Shown here one piece after another: positions 26,993-34,990 of a stretch of 47,094 nucleotides of DNA (the first letter of the stretch is position 1; each line of letters starts with the position of its first letter). The notes below the pieces were generated by a model. That model was not told the DNA's origin and did not search any database. It was given only the letters and a program-made list of their open reading frames with translations. The stretch covers positions 1 through 47,094 of the forward strand of contig NZ_ARQK01000034.1 in NCBI RefSeq assembly GCF_000385215.1, read 5' to 3'. The stretch is from Thioalkalivibrio thiocyanoxidans ARh2. GTDB taxonomy: Bacteria > Pseudomonadota > Gammaproteobacteria > Ectothiorhodospirales > Ectothiorhodospiraceae. Made by a program: the position numbers and the translations under genes.

Positions 26993-27810
26993 TCGAAGCC
27001 TGGCTGGACGACTTCCTGTTCCGCGCGGTACTGGCGGGGCTGATGGTGGCGGCCGTGGCCGGGCCGCTGGGTGCCTTCGTGGTCTGGCGGCGCATGGCCT
27101 ATTTCGGCGACACGATCTCGCATTCCGCGCTGCTGGGGGTGGCGCTCGGCTTCCTGCTGGGGGCCAACCTCAATCTGATGGTGACCATCGTCTGTGTCGC
27201 CATCGCGGTGCTGCTGGTGATCCTCCAGCGCCGGCAGGAGCTGGCTTCCGACACCCTGCTGGGGATCCTCGCACACAGCGCGCTGTCGCTGGGGATCGTG
27301 GCGGTCACCTTTATTGAAGGCCTGCGGGTGGACCTGATGGCCTATCTGTTTGGCGACATCCTCGCGGTCGGCACGAGTGACCTTCTGGCGATCGCGATCG
27401 GGGGTGGCATTGCGCTGTTGCTGCTGGTGTTGCTCTGGCGGCCGCTGCTGGCGCTGACCGTGCATGAGGAGCTGGCGCGGGTCGAGGGCGTACCGGTGCT
27501 GGCCGTGCGTCTGGGGCTGATGCTGCTGATCGCGCTGGTCATCGCGGCGGCGATGCAGGTGGTGGGCGTACTGCTGATCACGGCGTTGATGATCATCCCG
27601 GCCGCGAGCGCCCGGCGCTTCGCGTCGACGCCGGAGCAGATGGCGCTGCTGGCGGGGTTAATCGGCATGCTCGCGGTGCTCGCCGGCGTCTGGGGTTCGT
27701 TCCAGTACGACACCCCGACTGGACCCACGATCGTCGTCGCCGCGATGCTGGGCTTCATCCTGGTCCACCTGCTGCCGGCGCGTCTGCTGCCCCAGTTCGG
27801 CGGGCGCTAG
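26989..27810 (+). CDS. znuB: Zinc ABC transporter membrane permease
   Basis: A 273-residue ABC-3 family permease with about eight transmembrane segments. It starts with a variant of the typical N-terminus (FLFRAVLAGLMVAAVAGPLGAFVVWRRM), followed by YFGDTISHSALLGVALG and later VQVVGVLL-type and LLITALMIIPAASAR helices. ATGA overlap with znuC indicates translational coupling. It converges on lrp with only 28 bp between stop codons. Confidence 0.94.
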   Translation: MIEAWLDDFLFRAVLAGLMVAAVAGPLGAFVVWRRMAYFGDTISHSALLGVALGFLLGANLNLMVTIVCVAIAVLLVILQRRQELASDTLLGILAHSALSLGIVAVTFIEGLRVDLMAYLFGDILAVGTSDLLAIAIGGGIALLLLVLLWRPLLALTVHEELARVEGVPVLAVRLGLMLLIALVIAAAMQVVGVLLITALMIIPAASARRFASTPEQMALLAGLIGMLAVLAGVWGSFQYDTPTGPTIVVAAMLGFILVHLLPARLLPQFGGR

Positions 27811-27825
27811 AGCGCCGGGGGCTCC

Positions 27826-27841
27826 GGATCAGTGTTTCCTA
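27826..27841. repeat. Solo MITE terminus at the lrp stop codon
   Basis: Read on the minus strand, TAGGAAACACTGATCC begins exactly with the TAG stop codon of the Lrp gene and matches the ends of the element after ribH (TAAGGGAAACACTGATCC). Only the terminus is present; no partner end lies nearby except the hairpin at 26054-26100 on the other side of znuCB. Confidence 0.55.
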
Positions 27842-28330
27842 GTCGCGGATGTAGTCCAGCGGCAGCGAGGTACGGTCCACCACCCGGCGCAGCACGAAGC
27901 TCGAGTGCACCGAGTCCACTCCCTCCAGCCGGGTGACCCTTCGTAGCAGGAAGTCCTGATAGGCGTCCATGTCGGGGACCACGACCTGCAGCATGTAGTC
28001 CGCGGATTGCCCGGTAATCAGATACAGGCGCTGCACCTCGGGGTAGCTGGCGATCGCCTCCTCGAAGCGGGCGAAGCGCTCCGGGGTGTGGCGGTCCATG
28101 CCGATGTGGATCAGCGCGGTCAGCTCCAGCCCCAGCGCACGCCGGTCGAGCAGGGCCACGCGCCGGATCAGGATGCCGGCCTGTTCGAGTGCCCGAACCC
28201 GCCGCAGGCAGGGCGAGGGGCTCAGCCCCACGCGCTCGGCGAGTGCCTGGTTCGACAGGCTCGCGTCCTCCTGCAGGATCTCCAGGATGTGGCGGTCAAA
28301 GCGGTCGAGCTTGTGCGGTTGCGGTTCCAT
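27839..28330 (-). CDS. Lrp/AsnC family transcriptional regulator
   Basis: A 163-residue regulator with an N-terminal helix-turn-helix (LDRFDRHILEILQEDASLSN, then LAERVGLSPSPCLRRVRALE) and a C-terminal ligand-binding RAM domain (residues 70-150, with SADYMLQVVVPDMDAYQDFL). It is divergent from leuA with 162 bp between the starts, so it may regulate leucine synthesis in response to an amino acid. Its stop codon is formed by the end of a repeat element. Confidence 0.92.
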   Translation of the reverse strand: MEPQPHKLDRFDRHILEILQEDASLSNQALAERVGLSPSPCLRRVRALEQAGILIRRVALLDRRALGLELTALIHIGMDRHTPERFARFEEAIASYPEVQRLYLITGQSADYMLQVVVPDMDAYQDFLLRRVTRLEGVDSVHSSFVLRRVVDRTSLPLDYIRD

Positions 28331-28492
28331 GGTGGAATATTGCGCTAGATTGGCTATTCAAAGCAATAAAACATCTTGAAATGCCGGCTTTGAATGAAAA
28401 AAGCAAGGTTCTGTCCGCGAAGATCCGTTAGGATAATGTGCAAGTGGACAAATCGCCGCGACGGAACGCCGCGGCCCGAGGAGAGAAGCAAG

Positions 28493-30178
28493 ATGGCCTT
28501 CGATCACACCAAATATGCCCCGTTCCCGCCGATCGACAAGGCGGACCGCCGCTGGCCGGCCCGGCGCACCACAGTTGCGCCGCGCTTTTGTGCGGTGGAC
28601 CTGCGCGACGGCAACCAGGCGCTGGTGCACCCGATGAGCGTCGAGCAGAAGATGCGCTTCTTCGAGGTGCTGGTGGATATCGGCCTGACCGAGATCGAGA
28701 TCGGCTTCCCCTCCGCCTCGCAAATCGACTACGACTTCACCCGCCGCCTGATCGAGGAGGACCGCATCCCCGAGGGCGTCTACGTGCAGGTGCTGACGCA
28801 GGCCCGCGAGGACCTGATCCAGAAGACCTTCGCGGCACTGGAGGGCGCGCCGCGCGCGGTGGTGCACGTGTACAACTCCACCAACCCGGCGCAGCGCGAG
28901 CAGGTCTTCCGCATGGACCGCGACGGCATCCGCGGGATCGCCGAGAACGGCGCGCGCTGGGTGCGCGACTACGCGGCAAAGTACCCGCAGACGGACTGGA
29001 TCTTCCAGTACTCGCCGGAGAGCTTCTCCACCACCGAGCTGGACTACGCGGTCGAGGTCGTGGACGCGGTGAACGCGATCTGGCGCCCGGACCAGGGCCA
29101 GAAGGTGGTGATCAATCTGCCGGCCACGGTCGAATCGGCCACCCCGAACGTCTTCGCCGACCAGGTCGAGTGGTTCTGCGACCACGTGCAGTACCGCGAG
29201 CACTTCTGCGTGTCGCTGCATACGCACAACGACCGCGGTACCGGCGTGGCCGCGGCCGAGCTGGGCCTACTGGCCGGGGCCGACCGCCTGGAGGGCACGC
29301 TGTTCGGCAACGGCGAGCGCACCGGCAACATGGACCTGGTCACCGTCGGCATGAACCTGTACTCGCAGGGGATCGACCCGACCATCGACCTGTCCGACAT
29401 GGAGCGGCTGATGGACGTGTACAAGGAGTGCACCGATATGCCGATCCACCCGCGTCACCCGTGGGCGGGCGAGCTGGTGTACACCGCGTTCTCCGGCAGC
29501 CATCAGGATGCGATCCGCAAGGGCCTGGCGCACTACAAGGAGAAGGGCGGCCACTGGAACGTGCCCTACCTGCCGATCGACCCGAGCGATCTGGGCCGGC
29601 GCTACGAAGAGGTCGTGCGCATCAACAGCCAGTCCGGCAAGGGCGGGGTGTCCCACGTGCTGGAGCGCGATTACGGCATCGAGCTGCCGCGCTGGCTGGC
29701 GATCGAGTTCGCCCGCATCGTGCAGAAGGACGCCGAGGCCACGCAGGTCGAGGTCTCCTCGCAGCGCATCCACGAGCTGTTCGAGCAGCACTACCTGACG
29801 CCGGTCGCCGGCTGGGATCTGGTGCGCTACGAGATCGAGAAGGAAGGCCCGGTGGTACGGCTGGATGCGACCATGGGCCCGCCGGGGCGCGAGTCGCGCC
29901 TGCAGGGAGAGGGTCACGGTGCGGTCGAGGCACTGGCCGCCGCGATGAAGGCCGAGCGGGGTGTGGAGGTCAAGGTTAGCCACTTTGACGAGCACGCGAT
30001 GGAATCCGGCACCGAGGCGCGCGCCATGGCCGCGGTGGATGTGCAGGTCGACGGTGAACGCTCCGTCGGTGTCGCGCTGGGCGAGGACACGACCGCAGCC
30101 ACGCTGCAGGCCGTGCTGAATGCCACCGGCCGGCGCCTGGGTGAACCCGCCGCCGAGCAGGCCGCCGCCAGCGCCTGA
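28493..30178 (+). CDS. leuA: 2-isopropylmalate synthase, long (LeuA type 2) form
   Basis: A 561-residue enzyme that condenses acetyl-CoA with 2-oxoisovalerate, the first step of leucine synthesis. The TIM-barrel signature CAVDLRDGNQALVHPM lies near residue 40 and VSLHTHNDRGTGVAAAE supplies metal-ligand histidines. The C-terminal 130 residues form the leucine-sensing regulatory domain typical of feedback-inhibited enzymes. I set the start at MAFDHTKYAPF (28493) after GAGGAGAGAAGC; an upstream in-frame ATG adds 33 unlikely residues. The divergent Lrp-type gene is a likely regulator. Confidence 0.95.
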   Translation: MAFDHTKYAPFPPIDKADRRWPARRTTVAPRFCAVDLRDGNQALVHPMSVEQKMRFFEVLVDIGLTEIEIGFPSASQIDYDFTRRLIEEDRIPEGVYVQVLTQAREDLIQKTFAALEGAPRAVVHVYNSTNPAQREQVFRMDRDGIRGIAENGARWVRDYAAKYPQTDWIFQYSPESFSTTELDYAVEVVDAVNAIWRPDQGQKVVINLPATVESATPNVFADQVEWFCDHVQYREHFCVSLHTHNDRGTGVAAAELGLLAGADRLEGTLFGNGERTGNMDLVTVGMNLYSQGIDPTIDLSDMERLMDVYKECTDMPIHPRHPWAGELVYTAFSGSHQDAIRKGLAHYKEKGGHWNVPYLPIDPSDLGRRYEEVVRINSQSGKGGVSHVLERDYGIELPRWLAIEFARIVQKDAEATQVEVSSQRIHELFEQHYLTPVAGWDLVRYEIEKEGPVVRLDATMGPPGRESRLQGEGHGAVEALAAAMKAERGVEVKVSHFDEHAMESGTEARAMAAVDVQVDGERSVGVALGEDTTAATLQAVLNATGRRLGEPAAEQAAASA

Positions 30179-30260
30179 TCTCATTGAGCCCCGGGGGGCC
30201 TCCCGGCCCCTGTGGGAGCGTGCTCGCACGCGAACGGTGCGCCCGTCGGCCGTCAGGCCG

Positions 30261-31103
30261 CTACTTCACCCGCTTCTCCAGCATGTTCTGCATGCGGATG
30301 AGGCGTTCCTGGAGCTTGACCGTTTCCTGCTGCAGCTCGTGAATCTCCGAATGCAGCGCCTTGTTCTCCTCGTGCACGCTGTCGTGGATCATCTGCTGCT
30401 CGATCTCCATCGCGCGGTCGTGCATGCGCTGCATCGCATCCACGATGATCGCGATGAACAGGTTCAGTACGGTGAACGTGGCAATCAGGATGAATGGCAC
30501 GAAGAACGCCCAGGCCCAGGGGTAGATCCCCATCACCGGGCGTGCGATGTCTTCGGACCATCCTTCCAGGGTCATCACTTGGAACAGGCTGTACATCGAG
30601 GCCCCGAGCGTCCCGAATTTTTGCGGAAACGAGTCGCTGAACAGGCCTGTCGCGATGATCGCGAACACGTAGAAGATCAGAATCAGCAGGCCCATGATGG
30701 ACAGGATCCCGGGAATGGCCCGCAACAGTGCCTCCACGATAAAGCGCAGTTTGGGCACCATCGACACCAGGCGCAGCAGTCGCAGCACGCGCAACACCTG
30801 GAACGGTCCGGTGGCCGGTATCAGGGCGATCGCCACCACGAAGAAATCAAAGACGTTCCACGGGTTGCGCCAGAAGCTGAAGCGATAGACGAACAGCTTG
30901 ATCAGCACCTCGGCGGTGAAGATCGACAGAATGGTCACGTCCGCGGCGATGATCACCGGTCCCATCCAGCCCATCACCGTTTCCGAGGTCTCCAGACCCA
31001 GGGTGACGGCATTCAGCAGGATGATTGCGATGATCGTGCGCTGGGTCAGTCGCGCCTCGATAAAGTGTTCGAGGCGATGGCGTATCGAGGTCGGTGCGCT
31101 CAT
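30261..31103 (-). CDS. Bacterial voltage-gated cation channel (Nav/Cav family)
   Basis: A 280-residue six-helix channel subunit that should form a homotetramer in the inner membrane. S4 is FQVLRVLRLLRLVSMVPKLR with gating arginines at 105, 108 and 111. The selectivity filter is TLEGWSE (178-184), and S6 ends TVLNLFIAIIVDAMQ. A C-terminal coiled coil of about 50 residues (EIEQQMIHDSVHEENKALHS onward) gives the usual four-helix bundle. Sodium channels of this family usually have TLESWS; the glycine and the final acidic residue here resemble the calcium-selective CavMr type, so Na+ versus Ca2+ preference is open. Confidence 0.93.
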   Translation of the reverse strand: MSAPTSIRHRLEHFIEARLTQRTIIAIILLNAVTLGLETSETVMGWMGPVIIAADVTILSIFTAEVLIKLFVYRFSFWRNPWNVFDFFVVAIALIPATGPFQVLRVLRLLRLVSMVPKLRFIVEALLRAIPGILSIMGLLILIFYVFAIIATGLFSDSFPQKFGTLGASMYSLFQVMTLEGWSEDIARPVMGIYPWAWAFFVPFILIATFTVLNLFIAIIVDAMQRMHDRAMEIEQQMIHDSVHEENKALHSEIHELQQETVKLQERLIRMQNMLEKRVK

Positions 31104-31240
31104 GGCAGTTCAGGAGTCTGGTGGTTCGCGGGTAACCCGGTGCTTCGGCGGCGCAGCGTGCGCCGGAACCGGTCCGGAAAGGCGTGCAAGAGTAGGCGAA
31201 ACTCCGCTCCCCGGCAATCGGCAACCTGCTCCCAGCCCCT

Positions 31241-31540
31241 CCACAATGTGGGTGTCCCACAACGCGTGCCACGCCTCCACAAGGTGGGTGTCCCACAACA
31301 CGCAACACGAGCCGGCATGCGTTCCTGTCAGAAGACCCGTCCATAATATGGGTGTCTCACATCTACCGGCATCTACAAAGTGGATGCCCTACACAAGGAA
31401 GTGCGACGTTATCGAGCACCGTACAAAGTGGGTGTCCTACACAGTGGGTGCAAAGTGGGTGTCCTACACAGTGGGTGGGCATCCACAAAGTGGGTGTCCT
31501 GCACAAGGAAAGTGGGGGGCATCCACAAAGTGGGTGTCCT
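31241..31540 (+). repeat. Degenerate GTGGGTGTCC repeat array, proximal cluster
   Basis: At least eight copies of a motif (A)AAGTGGGTGTCCYRCACA lie here on the same strand, beginning at 31248, 31284, 31348 (ATGGGTGTCT), 31380 (GTGGATGCCC), 31428, 31455, 31490 and 31530, with partial copies between them. Spacing is irregular (26 to 64 bp). Several units form a GTGGG-TGT-CCCAC mini-hairpin. The open frames across the array are repeat-encoded and not credible genes. The rest of 31104-31646 has no other gene. Confidence 0.85.
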
Positions 31541-31646
31541 GTGTAAGGAACGCGGAAGGCAGATGTCTACGGCCGCGGGTATCACTTCGAGGTGCGTGGT
31601 AGAAGGCATGAATCGACGTAAGCCCGTGAATGGAAGGAGATGACGG

Positions 31647-32237
31647 ATGTGGGACGAGCGCTATGCCGCGGAAGAGTATGTCTACGGCACTAAACCGAAT
31701 GATTTCTTGCGTATGGCGGTGGCCAGCGTGCCGTGCGGCCGCGCCCTGTGTCTGGGCGAGGGGGAGGGGCGGAACGCGGTATTTCTGGCGCAGCAGGGGT
31801 TCGATGTGCTGGCGGTGGACAGCTCCGCGGTCGGGCTGAGAAAGGCCCAGCGCCTGGCCGAGGACCGCGGTGTTCGGATCGAGACCCTGGTGGTCGATCT
31901 CGCGGACTATGCGATCGAACCGGACTCGTGGGATCTGATCGTCTCGATCTTCTGCCATGTTCCTCCGGAGATTCGGCGCCGCCTGCATGCCGAGACGGTC
32001 GCGGCCCTGCGACCCGGTGGGACGTTCATTCTGGAGGCCTATACCCCGGCGCAGCTGGAGCGGGGGACTGGTGGACCGCCGGTGGCGGACTTGATGATGA
32101 CGCGAAGCGCGCTGATCGAGGAACTGGACGGGCTCGAGTTTCAAGAGGCCGTGGAGTGCGAACGCGACGTTATCGAGGGCCGCTTCCATACCGGGCGCGG
32201 GGCAGTCGTGCAGATCCTGGCGCACAAACCCCGGTAG
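31647..32237 (+). CDS. SAM-dependent methyltransferase, TehB-like
   Basis: A 196-residue class I methyltransferase. The SAM-binding motif I is CLGEGEGRNAVFLA, followed by the acidic residue in DVLAVDSS, then WDLIVSIFCHVPPEIRRRLH (motif IV/V) and ALRPGGTFILEAY. The opening MWDERYAAEEYVYGTKPNDF is typical of the TehB/thiopurine methyltransferase-like group. The substrate is unknown; chalcogen oxyanion or small-molecule methylation is possible. It is flanked by the GTGGGTGTCC repeats on one side and an sRNA-like module on the other. Confidence 0.88.
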   Translation: MWDERYAAEEYVYGTKPNDFLRMAVASVPCGRALCLGEGEGRNAVFLAQQGFDVLAVDSSAVGLRKAQRLAEDRGVRIETLVVDLADYAIEPDSWDLIVSIFCHVPPEIRRRLHAETVAALRPGGTFILEAYTPAQLERGTGGPPVADLMMTRSALIEELDGLEFQEAVECERDVIEGRFHTGRGAVVQILAHKPR

Positions 32238-32285
32238 GGCTGGTGACAAGACAACCTGGGTGTCCTCGAAGGGCAGAATAATCGT

Positions 32286-32451
32286 CAGTTTATTGGAGGA
32301 AATACCGCTCGTGGGGCAGATGAGACCGTTCGGTGAAAAATGAGGAATAGATCCACAAATCCTTAAACGATGTGCTACTTTTTAGCGCGAAGGCAGGGAC
32401 GCCTTCACTAGAGCCGCCCAGGAATGGAAGCCCGGGGGGCTCTTCCTTTTT
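32286..32451 (+). ncRNA. Candidate small RNA module 1 (hairpin plus terminator)
   Basis: The predicted RNA is about 32387-32451. An extended -10 (TGCTACTTT at 32373-32381) leads into hairpin GAAGGC-AGGGAC-GCCTTC (32389-32406) and a terminator with 6-bp outer stem AGAGCC/GGCTCT (32410-32443) ending TTCCTTTTT. The upstream block shares CAGTTTATT, TACCG, TGGGGCA and GACCGTTC in order with module 2 at 33808. Loops carry GGA motifs (AGGGAC, AGGAATGGA), as in CsrA/RsmA-binding RNAs. A CTGGGTGTCC motif lies at 32256. It sits after the methyltransferase and downstream of the convergent RAYT gene. Confidence 0.6.
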
Positions 32452-32613
32452 GCATCCTCGCCAACAAGCTACCCTGCTGACTGATCGCCCGGCACCGCCC
32501 GCCAGGACGAGCGTCGCTCGCCAGTTACCCCGGCAATGCTCGGAAGAAGCAAAGCGCAAGCAAGATGGGCGTCCGGCGCTGCCGGGCGGCGTTTCGACCC
32601 GCTGGGCAGCCCC

Positions 32614-33690
32614 TTAGGCAGCGGGCCGGGTGAACAGCGCCCGGGCCATGGATATTCCCCGCAAGTAGCGGCACTGTCGCTGCGCGGCCAGGTCCACCAA
32701 ATGCTCGGGTGCGCCAATGGCCGAGCCGAACGCCCGCAATAGATGGCTGGATTGCTGGATGAAGGTCTCTGCATCCATACCCAGCTGGTCCAGCAGGCGG
32801 AGGCGGTGCGCAGGGATCGACCCCCGCTTCGCTGGATGTACGCAACGCCCCAGCGCATCGGTCAGCTCCAGATAATCCTCGAACGCAAACGGAATCGCCG
32901 GCTCGAACTGGCCGGTCGCATCGAATGGCATCAGTGGCGCGCGGGGAAGCGAGCGCAGCTCACACTCAGGGCGAAGTTCGTTCGGGGTTACGCTGGAGTG
33001 GTTTTGGCATGCGGATTCGATCGGCGCGTTCCCGTTTTCCTCCTTGGCCTCCGGGCGGATGCGCCGTTGTAGCGAGGTGTGGTCACTCTGCTCCAGTGTC
33101 TCGACCATGCCGGCCCGGACCGGGTTCAAGTCCACGTAGCTCATCGCCGCCAGGACGGCCGCGTCATCCAGCAGGGCCTGGCTCTTGAAGCGCCCCTCCC
33201 AGAACCTTCCTCTGACGCCATCCTCCTCGTTGGCTTGCCGGGCGATGGATTCATTCAGCACACGCATGAACCACGATAGATCGGCCAGTCGCGCCCGATA
33301 GGTTTGGGCATATTCCTCGACTCGCCGTACCTGTGCAGCGCACATCAACTTCCGCCGAGTGGACAGATATTGGCGAACCAGTTCCGGGCCGGAGAACAGA
33401 CGCGTCCAGCGGCGCAGGACGGACTCGGTATCCAGCGAGGCTGCGCGTTCAGGATCCAGCCGTACCACCACATGGTAGTGATTGCTCATCACGGCATAGG
33501 CAGCCACATCGATCGTGAAGATCGCCGCCAGCTCCAGGATCCGCGTCTCGATCCATTGGCGGCGATGTTCGAAGTTGTGTCCGGACACGCGATCCTCGCC
33601 GCAGAGAAAGGCGCGCCGAACGCAGCGGGAGACGACGTGGTACCAGGGCGTGTCCTCAATGGACACGAGGGACGAGCGGGGTTGGGTCAT
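32614..33690 (-). CDS. REP-associated tyrosine transposase (RAYT, Y1 family)
   Basis: A 358-residue single-strand HUH transposase related to IS200/IS605 TnpA. The HUH motif is MSNHYHVVVRL (His71, His73) and the catalytic tyrosine is Tyr185 in SYVDLNPVRAGMV. The N-terminus TQPRSSLVSIEDTPWYHVVS and the internal ESIARQANEEDGVRGRFWEG are typical of this domesticated group, which acts on dispersed short palindromes rather than on its own ends. The C-terminal 150 residues are extra and less conserved. It is flanked by two paralogous hairpin modules and many GTGGGTGTCC repeats, its likely substrates. Confidence 0.92.
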   Translation of the reverse strand: MTQPRSSLVSIEDTPWYHVVSRCVRRAFLCGEDRVSGHNFEHRRQWIETRILELAAIFTIDVAAYAVMSNHYHVVVRLDPERAASLDTESVLRRWTRLFSGPELVRQYLSTRRKLMCAAQVRRVEEYAQTYRARLADLSWFMRVLNESIARQANEEDGVRGRFWEGRFKSQALLDDAAVLAAMSYVDLNPVRAGMVETLEQSDHTSLQRRIRPEAKEENGNAPIESACQNHSSVTPNELRPECELRSLPRAPLMPFDATGQFEPAIPFAFEDYLELTDALGRCVHPAKRGSIPAHRLRLLDQLGMDAETFIQQSSHLLRAFGSAIGAPEHLVDLAAQRQCRYLRGISMARALFTRPAA

Positions 33691-33768
33691 CGTGGACTCC
33701 TTCCATGGAATCAGACATTTCGGAAGCTAGATGCTCTTGGGCGCGACCGCAAGGGATTCCCTCAGAAA

Positions 33769-33778
33769 GTGGGTGTCC
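33769..33778 (+). repeat. GTGGGTGTCC repeat copy upstream of module 2
   Basis: GAAAGTGGGTGTCCTACGATGCC lies 30 bp before the start of the second sRNA-like module; the first module has a similar motif at the same side (32256). A further copy, GTGGGTGTGC, is at 34162-34171. Confidence 0.75.
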
Positions 33779-33807
33779 TACGATGCCGCCGGTGTTCTAC
33801 GATGCCG

Positions 33808-33971
33808 CAGTTTATTCCATCCAAAAGTACCGTCTATGGAGCAAAAACGACCGTTCAGTGGCCTCTTCGGTGTGCAGCTGGAAATCCACGAGGCTCGTGC
33901 TAGATTGTGCCCTGGGGCAAGGAAGCCCCTAAAGGGTCGTCCGGGAAGGGAATCCGCGGGCGGCCCTTTTG
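33808..33971 (+). ncRNA. Candidate small RNA module 2 (hairpin plus terminator)
   Basis: The predicted RNA is about 33912-33971. It has an extended -10 TGCTAGATT (33898-33906), hairpin GGGGC-AAGGAA-GCCCC (33914-33929), and a terminator arm AAGGGTCGTCCG pairing with CGGGCGGCCCTT and a T4 tail. Distances match module 1 exactly: 49 bp from GACCGTTC to TGCTA and 16 bp from TGCTA to the hairpin. The stem bases differ but still pair. The loops AAGGAA and GGGAAGGGAA carry GGA motifs. Nothing else was found in 33691-34233. Confidence 0.6.
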
Positions 33972-34233
33972 CGTTCTGTGCCCCGGCAATATCTGGTCAC
34001 AAGCCTGGAGCCCCTGGGAGCGGTGTCGTCGTAGTCTCGGTGCCCCGCGAGCGATCGTCTCTGATCATTTCATGAAGGCGTTGCATCCAGTAGCCATGCC
34101 GGAAAGCGCGCAGCGGTTATCCGGGGCCTGAGCGAGGGGCCGTGTAGCGGTGGGGAGGAAAGTGGGTGTGCCGCAGATGCCACCGCGATGTCAGTTGGGC
34201 ACACCATACCGCGGCCGGAGCCGCAGCCGGGCA

Positions 34234-34539
34234 CTAACGACTATTAGACGTCGGGCTATGTTCCTTGAGCCAGTCCTTCAAAGCCGAGTCCATTCGCGTT
34301 TGCCAGCCCTTTCCTGTAGCGCGGAATGCCTCCACGACGTCGGGCGACAGACGGATCGTGATGCGCTCTTTAGTCACAGGTAGAGGCGGGCGACCCACGC
34401 GTCGCAGGGCTTTCGTCTCGTCTTCGGAAGGTTCCCGGGTCTCTGGGTCCGCATCGATTCCGGCCTGAATGGACGACTCTTCGTCGGCGTCGTTCAAGAC
34501 GACCCGACGACCGCTACGTAGCGTTAGTGATTTCGACAT
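34234..34539 (-). CDS. brnA: BrnA-type antitoxin
   Basis: A 101-residue antitoxin of the type II brnTA system. The C-terminal ribbon-helix-helix DNA-binding region is VTKERITIRLSPDVVEAFRA followed by GKGWQTRMDSALKDWLKEH, the usual BrnA ending. It should neutralise BrnT and repress the operon. I prefer the ATG at 34539 (MSKSLTLRSG), which has GGGAGA upstream; an ATG three codons earlier is possible. It overlaps the end of brnT by 26 bp. Confidence 0.87.
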   Translation of the reverse strand: MSKSLTLRSGRRVVLNDADEESSIQAGIDADPETREPSEDETKALRRVGRPPLPVTKERITIRLSPDVVEAFRATGKGWQTRMDSALKDWLKEHSPTSNSR

Positions 34540-34792
34540 AACGCACAATCTCCCGGTTGTTGGCTTTGCGTAGGCTGATGATCCGCCGCACGGATGATCG
34601 ATCGGTGAATGCGACGCAATACAAGCGTTCGCCCATCAAGGCGTCCCCGAGCATTCGCCGTTCGCCGTAGCTTTTCCGTCGGTCTTCCATGGCCAGGAGC
34701 GTATCCCATTCGAGCCCGAGGGCATCGCCGAGTGAGACCCCGCGTTTCGCCAGGTTCGCAGCGTCCTTGTCTGCGTCAAACTCGATCCCCAT
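34514..34792 (-). CDS. brnT: BrnT-type ribonuclease toxin
   Basis: A 92-residue RelE-fold RNase toxin. The family start IEFDADKDAANLAKRGVSLG is followed by ERRMLGDALMGERLYCVAFT and RIISLRKANNREIVRY, which holds the conserved basic and catalytic residues. Length is normal. It is upstream of and overlaps brnA, the standard toxin-first order. The pair lies in the repeat-rich island, as expected for an accessory module. Confidence 0.88.
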   Translation of the reverse strand: MGIEFDADKDAANLAKRGVSLGDALGLEWDTLLAMEDRRKSYGERRMLGDALMGERLYCVAFTDRSSVRRIISLRKANNREIVRYVEITNAT

Positions 34793-34796
34793 CCAA

Positions 34797-34815
34797 TTAT
34801 TGTATGTACATTAAC
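34797..34815 (-). promoter_or_regulatory. Candidate promoter/operator of brnTA
   Basis: On the minus strand TACAAT can serve as a -10 and overlaps the palindrome ATGTACAT immediately before the brnT start. A palindrome at this position would suit BrnA autorepression. The -35 is not clear. Confidence 0.35.
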
Positions 34816-34990
34816 TGGTGAGTGCAGTTGGCGAGGTGGATTAGCCGCGGACCCTCGGGCCATCCCGGTCGTCTGGCAAGGCATAACACGCCACGGCGAA
34901 CACACCGGCGGAAGGCTAGTGGCCCTGGGGGGAGGGGGCGGAGTGGGAGTGTGGAGCCTACCGCCAGTGAGTTGTGTCGCTGGTGTCGGC

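Noticed and set aside
30120-31346. Long plus-strand open frame over the channel gene
   Set aside because: It is a shadow of the minus-strand channel, with a low-complexity H/Q/D/R-rich composition typical of the antisense of GC-rich genes.
31241-31540. CRISPR array made from the GTGGGTGTCC repeats
   Set aside because: The conserved unit is only about 10-15 bp, spacing is irregular (26-64 bp), units diverge freely and no cas genes are present.
31352-31643. Short plus-strand open frames encoding VGVLHS-type repeats
   Set aside because: They are translations of the DNA repeats in several frames, with no ribosome binding sites.
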